From positions 1 to 35,839 of the forward strand of contig NZ_AKIY01000020.1 in assembly GCF_000282615.1 (NCBI RefSeq): a stretch of 35,839 nucleotides of DNA, read 5' to 3'. The stretch comes from Bradyrhizobium sp. YR681. Lineage in GTDB: Bacteria > Pseudomonadota > Alphaproteobacteria > Rhizobiales > Xanthobacteraceae. The position numbers and the translations under genes were made by a program. The notes below the pieces were generated by a model, which saw nothing but the letters and a program-made list of their open reading frames with translations, had not been told where the DNA came from and did not search any database. How positions within the stretch are numbered: position 1 is the stretch's first letter; every line of letters begins with the position of its first letter. Positions 1 to 8,405 of this stretch are shown here, in pieces.

Positions 1-1
1 G

Positions 2-859
2 GCGGCTGCCGCCGAACTGAACGTCACGCAGCCGGCCGTGAGCCGCATGCTCGGACAATTCGAGGAGCATCTCGGCGTCCGCCTGTTCGATCGCAAGGCG
101 GGCCGCGCGGTGCTCACCGAGGAGGGTGAGCTGCTCTATCGCCGCGTGCTCGAAGGCTTTCGCAGCATCGAAAGCGGGCTCGTGGAGATCGAGCGGCGGC
201 GCAAGGGCACCGAGACGGTGACGCTGTCGGTGTCCTCCGCCTTCACCACGCACTGGCTGATGCCGCGCATCGACAAGCTGCAGCGGCAATTTCCACAGGT
301 CGACCTGCGCTTCCAGCTGATCTCCGGCGCGCTGCGCGGTCCGGTGGAGAATGTCGACCTCGGCATGCGCTTTCGCGATCGCGAGGAGCCGTCGTCCGGC
401 GGCACGCTGGTGATGAAGGAAGTCATGCTGCCGATGTGCAGCCCCGGCTATCTCGGCGAGACCGACCCTGCCGAGGGCAACACCATCATCCGCCTCGCCG
501 AGACGCCCGGCGACTGGGCCGCGGATTACGCATCGCTTCTCACCGGACGCCGGGGCGCAGCCAAGGCCCTGAGCTTCACCGACTATGCCGTCGTGGTGCA
601 GGCGGCCCTGCTCGGACAGGGCATCGCACTCGGCTGGCTCACCGTCGCCTCGCACTGGTTATTGACCGGCGCGCTGGTGCCGGCCTCCGACACCCTCACC
701 ACCACGCGCCGCATCTGCGAGTTCCTGCCGCCGCGCAACCGCCCGATGCGCCCGATCGCCACCGAGATCCGCGACTGGATCATCGCGCAGATGCGAAGCG
801 AGATCGCCGCGATCGACAAGCTCTACCCCGAACTTGGTGCCATGGCGGCGTGTTACTGA
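2..859 (+). CDS. LysR-family transcriptional regulator, 5' end missing
   Basis: The reading frame is open from base 2, so the gene starts outside the window and lacks its first residues. The visible N-terminus is the second half of a LysR winged helix-turn-helix (N-V-T-Q-P-A-V-S-R-M-L, then E-x-x-L-G-V-R-L-F-D-R). It is followed by the linker helix and a periplasmic-binding-protein-like effector domain (from about residue 60 of the visible part, beginning L-S-V-S-S-A-F-T-T-H-W-L-M-P-R). That effector start resembles the GcvA/DsdC-like subgroup of LysR proteins. It probably controls a divergent gene that is outside the window, as LysR genes usually do. Its stop codon overlaps the end of the convergent lipase gene by 7 bp. 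The internal GTG at 38 is not a start, because the HTH begins before it. The family is certain; the target and effector are unknown. Confidence 0.93.
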   Translation, partial: AAAAELNVTQPAVSRMLGQFEEHLGVRLFDRKAGRAVLTEEGELLYRRVLEGFRSIESGLVEIERRRKGTETVTLSVSSAFTTHWLMPRIDKLQRQFPQVDLRFQLISGALRGPVENVDLGMRFRDREEPSSGGTLVMKEVMLPMCSPGYLGETDPAEGNTIIRLAETPGDWAADYASLLTGRRGAAKALSFTDYAVVVQAALLGQGIALGWLTVASHWLLTGALVPASDTLTTTRRICEFLPPRNRPMRPIATEIRDWIIAQMRSEIAAIDKLYPELGAMAACY

Positions 860-1767
860 GCGGGTGTCAGCGCGGCGCAGTAACGATCGGGCAGGTGATC
901 GCCGATTCCCGGCGGCAGCAGCACCGTCAGCCTGCCGACGACATCCGACCGCGTGTTCTCGGATACGCCGCTGAGCAGATTGCGGACCTGCTCGCCAATT
1001 CCAGCATTCGCCATTGGCTCATCCGAACCGACAGCTGCCGTGAGCTGGCCGGCGCTGAATTTGGCGCCGCGTGCACAGGCGAGATAACGGCCGACGTGAT
1101 GAAAGCCGAGCCCGGGCGGAGGCACGGTCGGGACGATGTCGGTGCCGTGCACGAGACGATAGGTCGTCCTGCCGAACGTACCGTTGTAGAGGGCGACGAA
1201 ATCGTCGCGGCCCACACGCGGACAGCCGTAAAGATAGATCTGCGCGTCGGCGAGCTGGAGCTGCTCCCGCGCGAAGTCCGCAGTTGCCACCGCGATCGCG
1301 GCGCCCAGGCTGTGCCCGGTGATGAAGATCGGTGATTTGCGCGCCAGCGCTGCCGTCAATGCGCTCTTCACCTCGTCCCACACGGCCGCCGCCGCATCGA
1401 CGAACCCCTGGTGCACGGGCGCCTTCGGCCGGCCGAGCGTGAAATCGCTGACCCAGTTCAGGAGATGAAGCGGGTCGGTGCCGGCGAAGGCGACGATGGT
1501 CGCGTTGCCCTTGTTGGCAACAATCCCGCGCGTGTCGGTCAGCGGCAGCGTCGACTGCGCCGGCTGGCTCAGCAGCTTGACGCCGGACAGATCCCAGAAC
1601 GGAGAGACCCGGGTGATCGTGTCCGGCACATGGGTCTCGTAGGCGAGTTGCGACATCCACATCATCGCGCGAGCGGTGTCGAGATCGAAGCCGGCCGACG
1701 TCTCGCTGAATTTTGCAAAGGCCAGCCGGTCATATTGATGGGGAGGAAGCTCGACCAGGATGCTCAC
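853..1767 (-). CDS. Class-3 lipase family alpha/beta hydrolase
   Basis: A 304-residue protein of the lipase class 3 (fungal triacylglycerol lipase-like) family, which hydrolyses ester bonds of lipids. The nucleophile elbow G-H-S-L-G-A is at residues 151-156 with Ser153. Asp210 in H-G-T-D-I-V-P-T-V-P-P and His291 near the C-terminus (G-D-H-L-P-D-R-Y) complete the expected triad. F-A-G-T-D at 94-98 fits the oxyanion region. No signal peptide is visible, so it is probably cytoplasmic or exported by an unrecognised route. The start is GTG at 1767, preceded six bases earlier by AGGAG. It converges on the LysR gene and overlaps it by 7 bp. No operon partner is apparent, and the substrate cannot be read from the sequence. 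Confidence 0.88.
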   Translation of the reverse strand: MSILVELPPHQYDRLAFAKFSETSAGFDLDTARAMMWMSQLAYETHVPDTITRVSPFWDLSGVKLLSQPAQSTLPLTDTRGIVANKGNATIVAFAGTDPLHLLNWVSDFTLGRPKAPVHQGFVDAAAAVWDEVKSALTAALARKSPIFITGHSLGAAIAVATADFAREQLQLADAQIYLYGCPRVGRDDFVALYNGTFGRTTYRLVHGTDIVPTVPPPGLGFHHVGRYLACARGAKFSAGQLTAAVGSDEPMANAGIGEQVRNLLSGVSENTRSDVVGRLTVLLPPGIGDHLPDRYCAALTPAQ

Positions 1768-1924
1768 ATCAAGCTCCTAAATGGCTTATTGCTGCAATGC
1801 GTCGAACGAAAACGGAATGGCACCAGTCTCGCATATGGCTGGAGCTTTGACAATCTTTGCGTGTCCCGGAACGTATTCTGCCTTCCCGCTTAAGAGGATA
1901 AGGTTGAAACGAGGCACCTCTCCC

Positions 1925-2012
1925 TCCACGTCATTGCGAGCGTAGCGAAGCAATCCAGAGTCTTTCCGCGGAGGAATTCTGGATTGCTTCGCTACGCTCG
2001 CAATGACGTGGA
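1925..2012. repeat. Perfect 35-bp inverted repeat (intergenic palindrome)
   Basis: The arm at 1925-1959 is an exact reverse complement of 1978-2012, with an 18-base spacer that itself carries TCCGCGGA. The core word CATTGCGAGCGTAGCGAAGC resembles a dispersed intergenic repeat common in Bradyrhizobium and relatives (recollection, not searched). It lies just downstream of uxuA, whose stop is at 2027, so transcribed RNA would form a very stable hairpin that could end the message or protect its 3' end. The rest of 1768-2026 holds no gene. Confidence 0.9.
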
Positions 2013-2026
2013 TAGAGCTTTTGTCT

Positions 2027-3217
2027 CTAACGATGCTCGATCGCGCGAATCGCGCCGCGGAGCTCGGCGAGGCCGCGGAGGCGGCCGATGGCCGTGTAGC
2101 CGGGATTGGTACGCTTGGTGGCGGCGAGATCGTCGAGCATGCGGTGGCCGTGATCGGGGCGGAATACGATCCTCTTGTCGGGCGAACGGCGCGCGTTCTC
2201 CTTCAGCAGCGCCTTCAGCACCGCAACCATGTCGACGTCGCCGTCGAGATGATCGGACTCGTGGAACGTCAGCCCGTCGGCCTCGCGCTTGGTCGCGCGC
2301 AGATGGGCAAAGGCGATCCGCGGGCCGAAACGTTCAGCCATCTCAGGCAGGTTGTTCTCCGCGCGCACGCCGAGCGATCCCGTGCACAGGCAGATGCCGT
2401 TGGCCTTCGACGGCACCGCGTCGAACAGCGCCTGGTAATCCTCGGCGCTGGAGGCAATGCGCGGCAGGCCGAACAGCGGCCGCGGCGGATCGTCCGGGTG
2501 CAGCGTCAGCGACACGCCGAGCTGCTCGGCGACCGGTGCGACCTGCCCCAAAAATTCGGCGAGATGCTGCCGCAGGATCTTTGGCGTGATGTCGCGATAG
2601 GTCTCCAACCGGTCGCGGAATTGCGGGATCGTCATCGGCTCGGTGGTCGATCCCGGCAGCGCGCTGGCGATGACCATGACGAGATAGTCGATATCTGCCT
2701 GGCTCATCTTCTCGAACAGCGCTTTGGCGCGCGCCTGCTGCTCGGGCGAATATTCCTGCACGGCCGCCGGGCGCTTGAGGATATGCAGCTCGAACGCGGC
2801 AAACCGGTCCTGGTCGAAGCGCATGGCGCGGGCACCGTTCGGCAGCTCCCATTCCAGATCGGTGCGGCACCAGTCGACCACCGGCATGAAATTGTAGCAG
2901 ATGATCTTGATGCCGGCGGCGGCGACCGCCTCCAGGCTCGCGATCCACGCCTCGATCGACTTCGTCGCCTTGCCTCCGAGACGCTTGACGTCATCGGGGA
3001 TCGGAATCGATTCCACCACCGACCAGGTCAGCTGCGAGCGGCCGGGCTGGCCGTTCTCGATGAAGTTCTTGCGCTCCTCGACCGCCTTGCGCGTCCAGGC
3101 TTCCCCGATCGGGACCTGATGCAGCGCCGAGACGATATCGCTCGCGCCGGCCTGCCTGACATCATCCAAGGACACGGGATCATCGGGCCCGTACCAGCGC
3201 CATCCCTCTAGCATCAT
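2027..3217 (-). CDS. uxuA: Mannonate dehydratase UxuA
   Basis: This 396-residue protein matches UxuA (EC 4.2.1.8), a metal-dependent TIM-barrel enzyme of the xylose-isomerase-like group. It dehydrates D-mannonate to 2-keto-3-deoxy-D-gluconate in the cytoplasm. Recognisable stretches are the N-terminus M-L-E-G-W-R-W-Y-G-P-D-D-P-V-S, the segment Y-N-F-M-P-V-V-D-W-C-R-T-D, and the C-terminal F-R-P-D-H-G-H with metal-ligand type histidines. Length equals the usual 390-400 residues. The ATG at 3217 has GGAGGG seven bases upstream. It is the last gene of a minus-strand run that also encodes a TRAP transporter and a sugar-acid dehydrogenase, 15 bp after the dehydrogenase gene. A long palindrome follows it. 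Regulation is probably by the GntR-type protein upstream. Confidence 0.96.
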   Translation of the reverse strand: MMLEGWRWYGPDDPVSLDDVRQAGASDIVSALHQVPIGEAWTRKAVEERKNFIENGQPGRSQLTWSVVESIPIPDDVKRLGGKATKSIEAWIASLEAVAAAGIKIICYNFMPVVDWCRTDLEWELPNGARAMRFDQDRFAAFELHILKRPAAVQEYSPEQQARAKALFEKMSQADIDYLVMVIASALPGSTTEPMTIPQFRDRLETYRDITPKILRQHLAEFLGQVAPVAEQLGVSLTLHPDDPPRPLFGLPRIASSAEDYQALFDAVPSKANGICLCTGSLGVRAENNLPEMAERFGPRIAFAHLRATKREADGLTFHESDHLDGDVDMVAVLKALLKENARRSPDKRIVFRPDHGHRMLDDLAATKRTNPGYTAIGRLRGLAELRGAIRAIEHR

Positions 3218-3232
3218 GCGCGTACCCTCCGA

Positions 3233-4282
3233 TCAATTCGCGGTCAGCACGACCTTGACGCTCTGCGAGCGGTCGAGCGCCAGCCGCAGCGCATCGGGCG
3301 CGGTCGACAACGGACGCTCGGCGGTGACCAGCGACAGCACGTCGACGCTGCCGGCCCCGATCAATTCCACCGCCGTCATGAATTCGAAGCCGAAGCGGAA
3401 TGAACCGCGCAGGTCGATCTCCTTGGCCATCACCGCATTCGAGGGCGTCGGGATTTGACCGCCCGGCAGATTGCCGATCTGCACCACGACGCCACCGCGC
3501 CTGACGATGCCGATGGCGCTGGCAAGCCCCGCGGCGGTGCCAGAGACCTCGAACGCGACATCGTAAGGACGCGAAGCCGCCTGGGCTTTCAGTCCCTCTT
3601 CGCCGCCTACGACGTTCTCGACGTGAGAGGCGCCGAGCCGGGTCGCAAAGGCGAGCGGCGCCGATGCGATGTCGGCCACCGTGATGTCCGCCATGCCGGA
3701 ACGGTGCGCCGCGAGCATGGTCAGCAGCCCGATCGGGCCGGCACCGAAGATGATGCCGCGCTTGCCCTCGATGTTGCCGGCGCGCGCGACCGCGTGCAGG
3801 CAGACCGCGAGCGGCTCGGCCAGTGCTGCGGCCTGATAGGACACATGGTCGGGGATCTTCACGCATTGCGCCGGGATCGCGTCAAAATAGTTGGCGAAGC
3901 CGCCCTGCATATGCGGGGTCTTCGAGGCCGAGCCCATGAAGTAGATGTTTTCACAGAGGTTCGGCCGGCCCTCGCGGCAGGCGACGCAATGGCCGCACCA
4001 GCGCGACGGATTGACGGCGACGCGATCGCCGACCTTCAGGTTTGCGGCGGAGCCGGAAATCTCCACAACCTCGCCCGAGATCTCATGGCCGAGCACCAGC
4101 GGCGACTTCACCACGAAGTCGCCGGTGCGGGCATGGCGGAAGTAGTGCATGTCCGAGCCGCAGATGCCGCCGGCGCCGAAGCGGATGCGCACCATGCCGT
4201 CGGCGAGCCTGTCGAGCGGATGCTCGACCATGCGCAGATCTTCGGGGCCGAACAGGGTTGCGGCGAAAGCGGTCGAGGTCAT
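3233..4282 (-). CDS. Zinc-dependent sugar-acid 5-dehydrogenase, L-idonate 5-dehydrogenase-like
   Basis: A 349-residue medium-chain dehydrogenase. Catalytic zinc ligands are visible at Cys41 (G-I-C-G-S-D-M-H-Y) and His66-Glu67 (G-H-E). The structural zinc lobe has Cys96, Cys99, Cys102 and Cys110. G-A-G-P-I-G near residue 176 starts the NAD(P)-binding Rossmann fold. The N-terminal pattern C-G-S-D-M-H-Y-F-R-H-A-R-T-G-D-F is that of proteins annotated L-idonate 5-dehydrogenase (IdnD). The start overlaps the TRAP large permease stop by 4 bp (ATGA), so the two are translationally coupled. Next to uxuA and uxuB, oxidation of L-gulonate at C5 to D-fructuronate would make more sense than idonate oxidation; this is inference. 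Which hexonate epimer it uses cannot be decided from sequence, so no gene symbol is given. Confidence 0.88.
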   Translation of the reverse strand: MTSTAFAATLFGPEDLRMVEHPLDRLADGMVRIRFGAGGICGSDMHYFRHARTGDFVVKSPLVLGHEISGEVVEISGSAANLKVGDRVAVNPSRWCGHCVACREGRPNLCENIYFMGSASKTPHMQGGFANYFDAIPAQCVKIPDHVSYQAAALAEPLAVCLHAVARAGNIEGKRGIIFGAGPIGLLTMLAAHRSGMADITVADIASAPLAFATRLGASHVENVVGGEEGLKAQAASRPYDVAFEVSGTAAGLASAIGIVRRGGVVVQIGNLPGGQIPTPSNAVMAKEIDLRGSFRFGFEFMTAVELIGAGSVDVLSLVTAERPLSTAPDALRLALDRSQSVKVVLTAN

Positions 4283-5685
4283 TTGGAGAGTCCCATGTAT
4301 TTAGGCAGCCAGAGGGTCAGTTCGGGAATGTAGGTGATTGCGATCAGCGCGAGCATCAACGGCACCAGCCAGGGCAGGATCGCCACCGTCGTCCGCTCGA
4401 CCGAGAGCTTTGCCACGCGGGCGAGCACGAACAGCACCATCCCGAGCGGCGGATGCAGCAGGCCGATCATCAGGTTCAGCGTCATGATCAAGCCGAAATG
4501 GATGGGATCGATGCCGAGCTTGAGCACGATGGGCAACAAGATCGGCACCAGGATGGTGATCGCCGCCGTGGTGTCGATGAAGCAGCCGACGAACAGGATC
4601 AGCACATTGGCGAGCGCCAGGAACACCCATTTGTTGTGGGTGATGCTGAGCATCCAGTCCGACAGCATTTGCGCCGCCTGCGACACCGTCAACAGCCAGG
4701 CGAAGATCGAGGCTGCGGTGACGATGAACAGCACCGAGGCCGTGGTCTCGATGGTGTCGAAGGTCGCCTTCGCCACCGTCTTCAAGGTCATGGTGCGGTA
4801 GCGCACGAGGCCGAGGAACAGCGACCAGATCACGGCGGCGACGGCAGCTTCGGTCGGCGTGAACCAGCCGAGCGTCATGCCGCCGATCAGGATCACCGGC
4901 GCCATCAGCGCCATGACAGCCGAGAAGTCGAAGTACCAGTCGATCAGGAGGAGCGTGCCGAGGCCGATCACGACCGCCATGTTGACCGAGAGGCCGGCCA
5001 GCACCATCAGCCAGATCGCCATCGGAAACGCGAGCACGATGGCGATCTCGAGGCCGGCCGAGCCGAGCTGCGGCCAGGAGAACGGCGTGTCGCTGCCCCA
5101 TTTGTTCTTGTGCGCGAAATAGGTGACCGTGGCCATCATGAACAGGGTCAGGACAATGCCTGGAATGACGCCACCCAGGAACAGCGCGCCGATCGAGACG
5201 TTGGCCATCATGCCGTAGATCACGAAGGGCAGCGACGGCGGGATGATGGGCCCGAGCGTCGCCGAGGCCGCGGTGACGCCGACCGAGAACTCGGTCGAGT
5301 AGCCGTGGTCCTTCATCGCCTTGATCTCGATGGTGCCGAGACCGGCGGCGTCCGCGATCGCGGTGCCGGACATGCCGGAGAAGATCACCGAGCCGATGAT
5401 GTTGACGTGGCCGAGGCCGCCGCGCATCCAGCCGACCAGCGCGACGGCGAATTTGTAGATGCGGCCGGTGACGCCGGCGATGTTCATGAGATTGCCGGCC
5501 AGGATGAAGAACGGCACGGCGAGCAGCGGAAAGCTCTCGACGCCCGCGATCATGCGCTGCGCCAGCGTGACATCGGGCGTCACGCCGCTGACCAGGATGT
5601 AGAGCAGCGACGACGCGGCCATGGCAATCGCCACGGGAACGCCGAGCAGCATCAGGACGAGAAAGCCTCCAAGCAACAGCAACAT
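4279..5685 (-). CDS. dctM: TRAP transporter large permease (DctM type)
   Basis: A highly hydrophobic membrane protein of about 468 residues with the many transmembrane segments of the DctM family (ion-coupled tripartite ATP-independent periplasmic transport). Typical family stretches are G-V-P-V-A-I-A-M near the start, F-F-I-L-A-G-N-L-M-N, S-G-T-A-I-A-D-A-A-G-L-G and P-P-S-L-P-F-V-I-Y-G. The frame also has an ATG at 5700 that overlaps the dctQ stop by 11 bp. I prefer the ATG at 5685, because GAAGGG lies eight bases before it and nothing ribosome-binding-like precedes the first ATG. It works with DctQ and DctP encoded upstream to import a sugar acid. It overlaps the following dehydrogenase gene by 4 bp. 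Confidence 0.95.
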   Translation of the reverse strand: MLLLLGGFLVLMLLGVPVAIAMAASSLLYILVSGVTPDVTLAQRMIAGVESFPLLAVPFFILAGNLMNIAGVTGRIYKFAVALVGWMRGGLGHVNIIGSVIFSGMSGTAIADAAGLGTIEIKAMKDHGYSTEFSVGVTAASATLGPIIPPSLPFVIYGMMANVSIGALFLGGVIPGIVLTLFMMATVTYFAHKNKWGSDTPFSWPQLGSAGLEIAIVLAFPMAIWLMVLAGLSVNMAVVIGLGTLLLIDWYFDFSAVMALMAPVILIGGMTLGWFTPTEAAVAAVIWSLFLGLVRYRTMTLKTVAKATFDTIETTASVLFIVTAASIFAWLLTVSQAAQMLSDWMLSITHNKWVFLALANVLILFVGCFIDTTAAITILVPILLPIVLKLGIDPIHFGLIMTLNLMIGLLHPPLGMVLFVLARVAKLSVERTTVAILPWLVPLMLALIAITYIPELTLWLPKYMGLSK

Positions 5686-5689
5686 GGGA

Positions 5690-6268
5690 TTACCCTTCAT
5701 AACCGTCGTAGGCGCCGGGACGTTCGAGGATCGAGTAGCCCTGTCGCAAATGTTGGATGGCCACCTGCACCGAGCGCAGGAACATCAGCACGAAGCCGGC
5801 CAGCACGGCGTAGTAGACGTAGTCCTTGGGCAGATTGATCGTGGTCATCGATTCATCGCCGATGATCTGGATGTAGACCCAGACCAGCTTGATCGCGTAG
5901 CCGAAGAAGGCGATCCGGATCAGATCGATCGCCGTCGACAGCGCGCGCGCGACGAGGCGCGGCAGATAACGGTAGATCAAATCGACCTGGATGTGCCGCG
6001 ACAGCCGCACGCACATCGAGGAGCCGATGAAGACCACGCCGATCAGGCAATAGGTCGCGATCTCCTCGGTCCAGGCATAGCTGTCGTTGAGCACGTAGCG
6101 GGTGAAGAACTGGAGGAAGACGGCGAGCGCCATCACCCAGAAGATCGCCAGCGCCACCCAGTCCTCGAAGGCGTAGACGCCCAGATCGACCTTCGGCGCC
6201 GCCTCCTCCTCGAAAGTATGGGCGATCTCGTCCGCGGTGATCTGCCGGTGTATTTCGGCGGTGGACAT
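5690..6268 (-). CDS. dctQ: TRAP transporter small permease (DctQ type)
   Basis: This 192-residue inner-membrane protein has four hydrophobic segments (V-A-L-A-I-F-W-V-M-A, Y-C-L-I-G-V-V-F-I-G, I-A-F-F-G-Y-A-I-K-L, Y-Y-A-V-L-A-G-F-V-L), as expected for the small subunit that bridges DctP and DctM. The motif W-T-E-E-I-A-T-Y is typical of the family. A TTG at 6286 would extend it by six residues. The ATG at 6268 is preferred because GGAGAGAGG ends eight bases before it. The stop lies just inside the alternative start of dctM. Upstream, about 200 bp of repeat sequence separates it from dctP, which is unusual for a TRAP operon. Confidence 0.92.
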   Translation of the reverse strand: MSTAEIHRQITADEIAHTFEEEAAPKVDLGVYAFEDWVALAIFWVMALAVFLQFFTRYVLNDSYAWTEEIATYCLIGVVFIGSSMCVRLSRHIQVDLIYRYLPRLVARALSTAIDLIRIAFFGYAIKLVWVYIQIIGDESMTTINLPKDYVYYAVLAGFVLMFLRSVQVAIQHLRQGYSILERPGAYDGYEG

Positions 6269-6293
6269 AGGGTTACCTCTCTCCAAATCGTCA

Positions 6294-6326
6294 TTCCGGG
6301 GCGACGCATCAGCGTCGAACCCGGAA
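6294..6326. repeat. Intergenic stem-loop repeat, type A
   Basis: TTCCGGG (6294-6300) pairs with CCCGGAA (6320-6326), and CGACGC (6302-6307) pairs with GCGTCG (6312-6317) around the loop ATCA. Flanking words (CGTCATTCCGGGGCG before, ACCTCG after) resemble a dispersed intergenic palindrome of Bradyrhizobium (recollection). It lies in the 224-bp gap between dctP and dctQ. Confidence 0.75.
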
Positions 6327-6362
6327 CCTCGAAATAATTCTACTGCGTCAACCTGCTCCGCT

Positions 6363-6470
6363 CCTCATCCTGAGGAGCTTGCGAAGCAAGCGTCTCGAAG
6401 GATGGCCCCCGGGCGGCACCGGGGCCCTCCTGGTTCGAGACGAGCGTTCCGCGCTCCTCACCATGAGGGT
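6363..6470. repeat. Large imperfect intergenic inverted repeat, type B
   Basis: The left half (6363-6409) reads as an imperfect reverse complement of the right half (6421-6470). Examples are CGTCTCGAA (6391-6399) against TTCGAGACG (6434-6442), GGCCCC (6404-6409) against GGGGCC (6421-6426), and the outer CTCATCCTGAGGAGC against GCTCCTCACCATGAG. Small inner hairpins such as CTTGC-GAA-GCAAG (6378-6390) are also present. No protein is encoded. This resembles a dispersed repeat family of Bradyrhizobium-type genomes. With the type A element it fills the space between the binding-protein and membrane genes of the transporter. Confidence 0.78.
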
Positions 6471-6492
6471 CTTAGGGCGAAGCAAGCGTCAG

Positions 6493-7470
6493 TCACTTCA
6501 CCGCCTGGATGCGTTCCCAGTCGGCCTTGCGATAGCCAAAGGTCTCGAACGGGACGTTCTTCAGCACGATCTCGCTGAACTCTTTCTTGTCGACCTCGGT
6601 CACCGTCAGGCCCTTCTCCTTGAAGAAGGCGACCAGCTTGGCCTCGTTCTGCTTGATCTCGTCGGTGGCCTTGGCGGCGGCTTCCTGGGCGACGTCGGTG
6701 AAGATCTTCTTGTCCTCGTCGCTGAGCTTCTTCCAGAGCGCACCCGCCACCACGGTGTTGAGGTGGTCGACGATGTGGCCGGTCAGCACGATGTGCTTCT
6801 GCACCTCGTAGAACTTCTTGGCCTCGATCGTGGTCAGCGGGTTCTCCTGCGCCTCGACGGTGCCGTTCTGGAGCGCCAGATAGACTTCGGCGAACGCGAT
6901 CGGCGCGGTGTTGGCGCCGCAGGCGCGCGGCATCGCGAGGTACGCCGGAACGTCGGGCACGCGCATCTTCAGACCCTTGAGGTCGGCGCAGCTCTTGATC
7001 GGCTTGTTCGACGAGGTCTGGCGCACGCCATAGTAGGTCACCGCGACGATGTGGTGGCCGCTCTTGTCCTCATAGCCCTTGGCGAGTTCCTTGAAGATGT
7101 CGCTCTTGGTGTAGGCAAGGAGATGGTCGGCATCGCGGAAGGTGTAGGGATAGTAGGTCACGCCGATCGGCGCAAAGCTCTTGGCCGCGAAGCTCGAGCC
7201 GGAGATGATGATGTCGACCGAGCCGAGCGAGAGGCCCTGGTTGATATCGGCTTCCTTGCCGAGCTGCGAGGCCGGATAGACGTCGACCGTATAGCGCCCG
7301 TTGGTGCGCTTGCCGATCTCCTGCGCGGCCCAGACCGAGGCGGTGTGGAACGGCTCCGAGGTCTCGTAGACATGGGCCCATTTGAGCTTGGTCTGCGCCA
7401 TGCCGGCCTGGGTGGTCGCAAACATTGCGGCGGCCGAGACCGCGAGCATCATCGTCATTTTTTTCAACAC
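6493..7470 (-). CDS. dctP: TRAP transporter substrate-binding protein (DctP type)
   Basis: This 325-residue periplasmic protein begins with a signal peptide: a Lys-Lys N-terminus, a hydrophobic A-V-S-A-A-A-M-F-A core, and a likely cut after A-G-M-A. The mature part starts K-L-K-W-A-H-V-Y-E-T-S-E-P-F-H and contains I-G-K-R-T-N-G-R-Y and Y-P-A-S-Q-L-G-K-E, standard DctP-family blocks. It captures a sugar acid and delivers it to DctQM. The chosen start is GTG at 7470, since GGAGGAT stands six bases upstream; an upstream in-frame GTG at 7485 would overlap that site. It lies 72 bp after the regulator gene. Family members near uxuAB often bind uronates or aldonates, but the ligand is not readable here. 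Confidence 0.94.
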   Translation of the reverse strand: MLKKMTMMLAVSAAAMFATTQAGMAQTKLKWAHVYETSEPFHTASVWAAQEIGKRTNGRYTVDVYPASQLGKEADINQGLSLGSVDIIISGSSFAAKSFAPIGVTYYPYTFRDADHLLAYTKSDIFKELAKGYEDKSGHHIVAVTYYGVRQTSSNKPIKSCADLKGLKMRVPDVPAYLAMPRACGANTAPIAFAEVYLALQNGTVEAQENPLTTIEAKKFYEVQKHIVLTGHIVDHLNTVVAGALWKKLSDEDKKIFTDVAQEAAAKATDEIKQNEAKLVAFFKEKGLTVTEVDKKEFSEIVLKNVPFETFGYRKADWERIQAVK

Positions 7471-7542
7471 TGACTTATCCTCCACTGACTTAAGTCTGCT
7501 TCTTGTTCGCCCGCCCCCGGACCGGGTGCGGACCGCCCAATT

Positions 7543-8355
7543 TCATCGCCGCCGTGCACCGCCAGTTTTGGCTTGCGTCTTCGGCGCTCGTTTTGGTTTT
7601 GCCGTCTTCGCCGCAGGTCGCGCAGTCCGGCTCCGTGCCACGGACGATCCGGCCGCGTTCTCGGTGCCGAAGTTCTGCGCAAAGCGCTCCTGCGACCGCG
7701 CCAGATGTTTGCGCATGGCATCGCGCGCGGCTTCGGGCTCGTGCGCCGCGATCGCATCGCGCACGGCGCGGTGCTCGTCGAGCGCGGTGCGCCAGGTGCC
7801 CGGGCTTTCGAAATAATGCGCTAGCTGCGCGAAATAGGGATTGAGGCGCTGGTCGAACAGTTCGCCGACCACGCGCACCAGCACGGCATTGCCGAGGCTG
7901 CCGGCGATCGCGACATGGAAGGCGCGGTCGTGCACCATCGAGGCCTCGCCGGGATGCTCGACATTCTCCATCGCGACAAGAGAAGCGTCGATGCGGGCGA
8001 CATCGTCCCTGGTCGCGACGCGTGCGGCCTGCTCGGCGATGGCGCCTTCGAGAAATTCGCGGGCGCGGAGCAGCTCGAACGGACCCTCGATGCCGGCGGC
8101 GGGCGGCGCGGGCGCGGCATCCGCGGGGTCGATCACGTAGATGCCGGAGCCAACACGGATGCGGACGCGGCCTTCGACCTCGAGCGCGATCAGGGCTTCG
8201 CGCACCGTCGGCCGCGAGATCCTGAGCTGCTCGGCGAGCTCGCGCTCGGTCGGCAAGCGGCTGCCGACCGCGTACTCGCCGCTGTCGATCAGGCTTCGCA
8301 ATTGATCGGCGACCTGGCGATAGAGCCGTCTCGCCTCCACAGCTTCCAGCGGCAC
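7543..8355 (-). CDS. GntR-family regulator with FCD domain (UxuR/FadR-like)
   Basis: The protein has about 270 residues. An N-terminal GntR winged helix carries the classic pattern (Y-R-Q-V-A-D-Q-L-R, G-S-R-L-P-T-E-R-E-L-A-E-Q-L, S-R-P-T-V-R-E-A-L-I-A-L-E, G-S-G-I-Y-V). An all-helical FCD ligand domain follows (E-L-L-R-A-R-E-F-L-E, later D-x-x-F-H-V-A-I-A and the E-H-x-x-x-x-D-A-I-x-x-H end). The C-terminal 40 residues are Ala/Lys/Arg-rich. The frame runs open to 8445. I chose GTG at 8355 because GGGGAGGA lies five bases upstream and the domain starts soon after. It is first in a run with the TRAP and uxu genes and divergent from uxuB, so it probably represses both until a hexonate intermediate binds. 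Confidence 0.92.
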   Translation of the reverse strand: MPLEAVEARRLYRQVADQLRSLIDSGEYAVGSRLPTERELAEQLRISRPTVREALIALEVEGRVRIRVGSGIYVIDPADAAPAPPAAGIEGPFELLRAREFLEGAIAEQAARVATRDDVARIDASLVAMENVEHPGEASMVHDRAFHVAIAGSLGNAVLVRVVGELFDQRLNPYFAQLAHYFESPGTWRTALDEHRAVRDAIAAHEPEAARDAMRKHLARSQERFAQNFGTENAAGSSVARSRTARPAAKTAKPKRAPKTQAKTGGARRR

Positions 8356-8405
8356 GCTGGTCCTCCCCGAAAGGGTCGCGCGGGGTCGTCCAGACCCGCG
8401 GCCCG

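Noticed and set aside
4042..5838. 598-codon plus-strand frame opposite dctM
   Set aside because: Its composition (Arg, His, Gln, Asp) is that of an antisense shadow; dctM on the other strand is certain.
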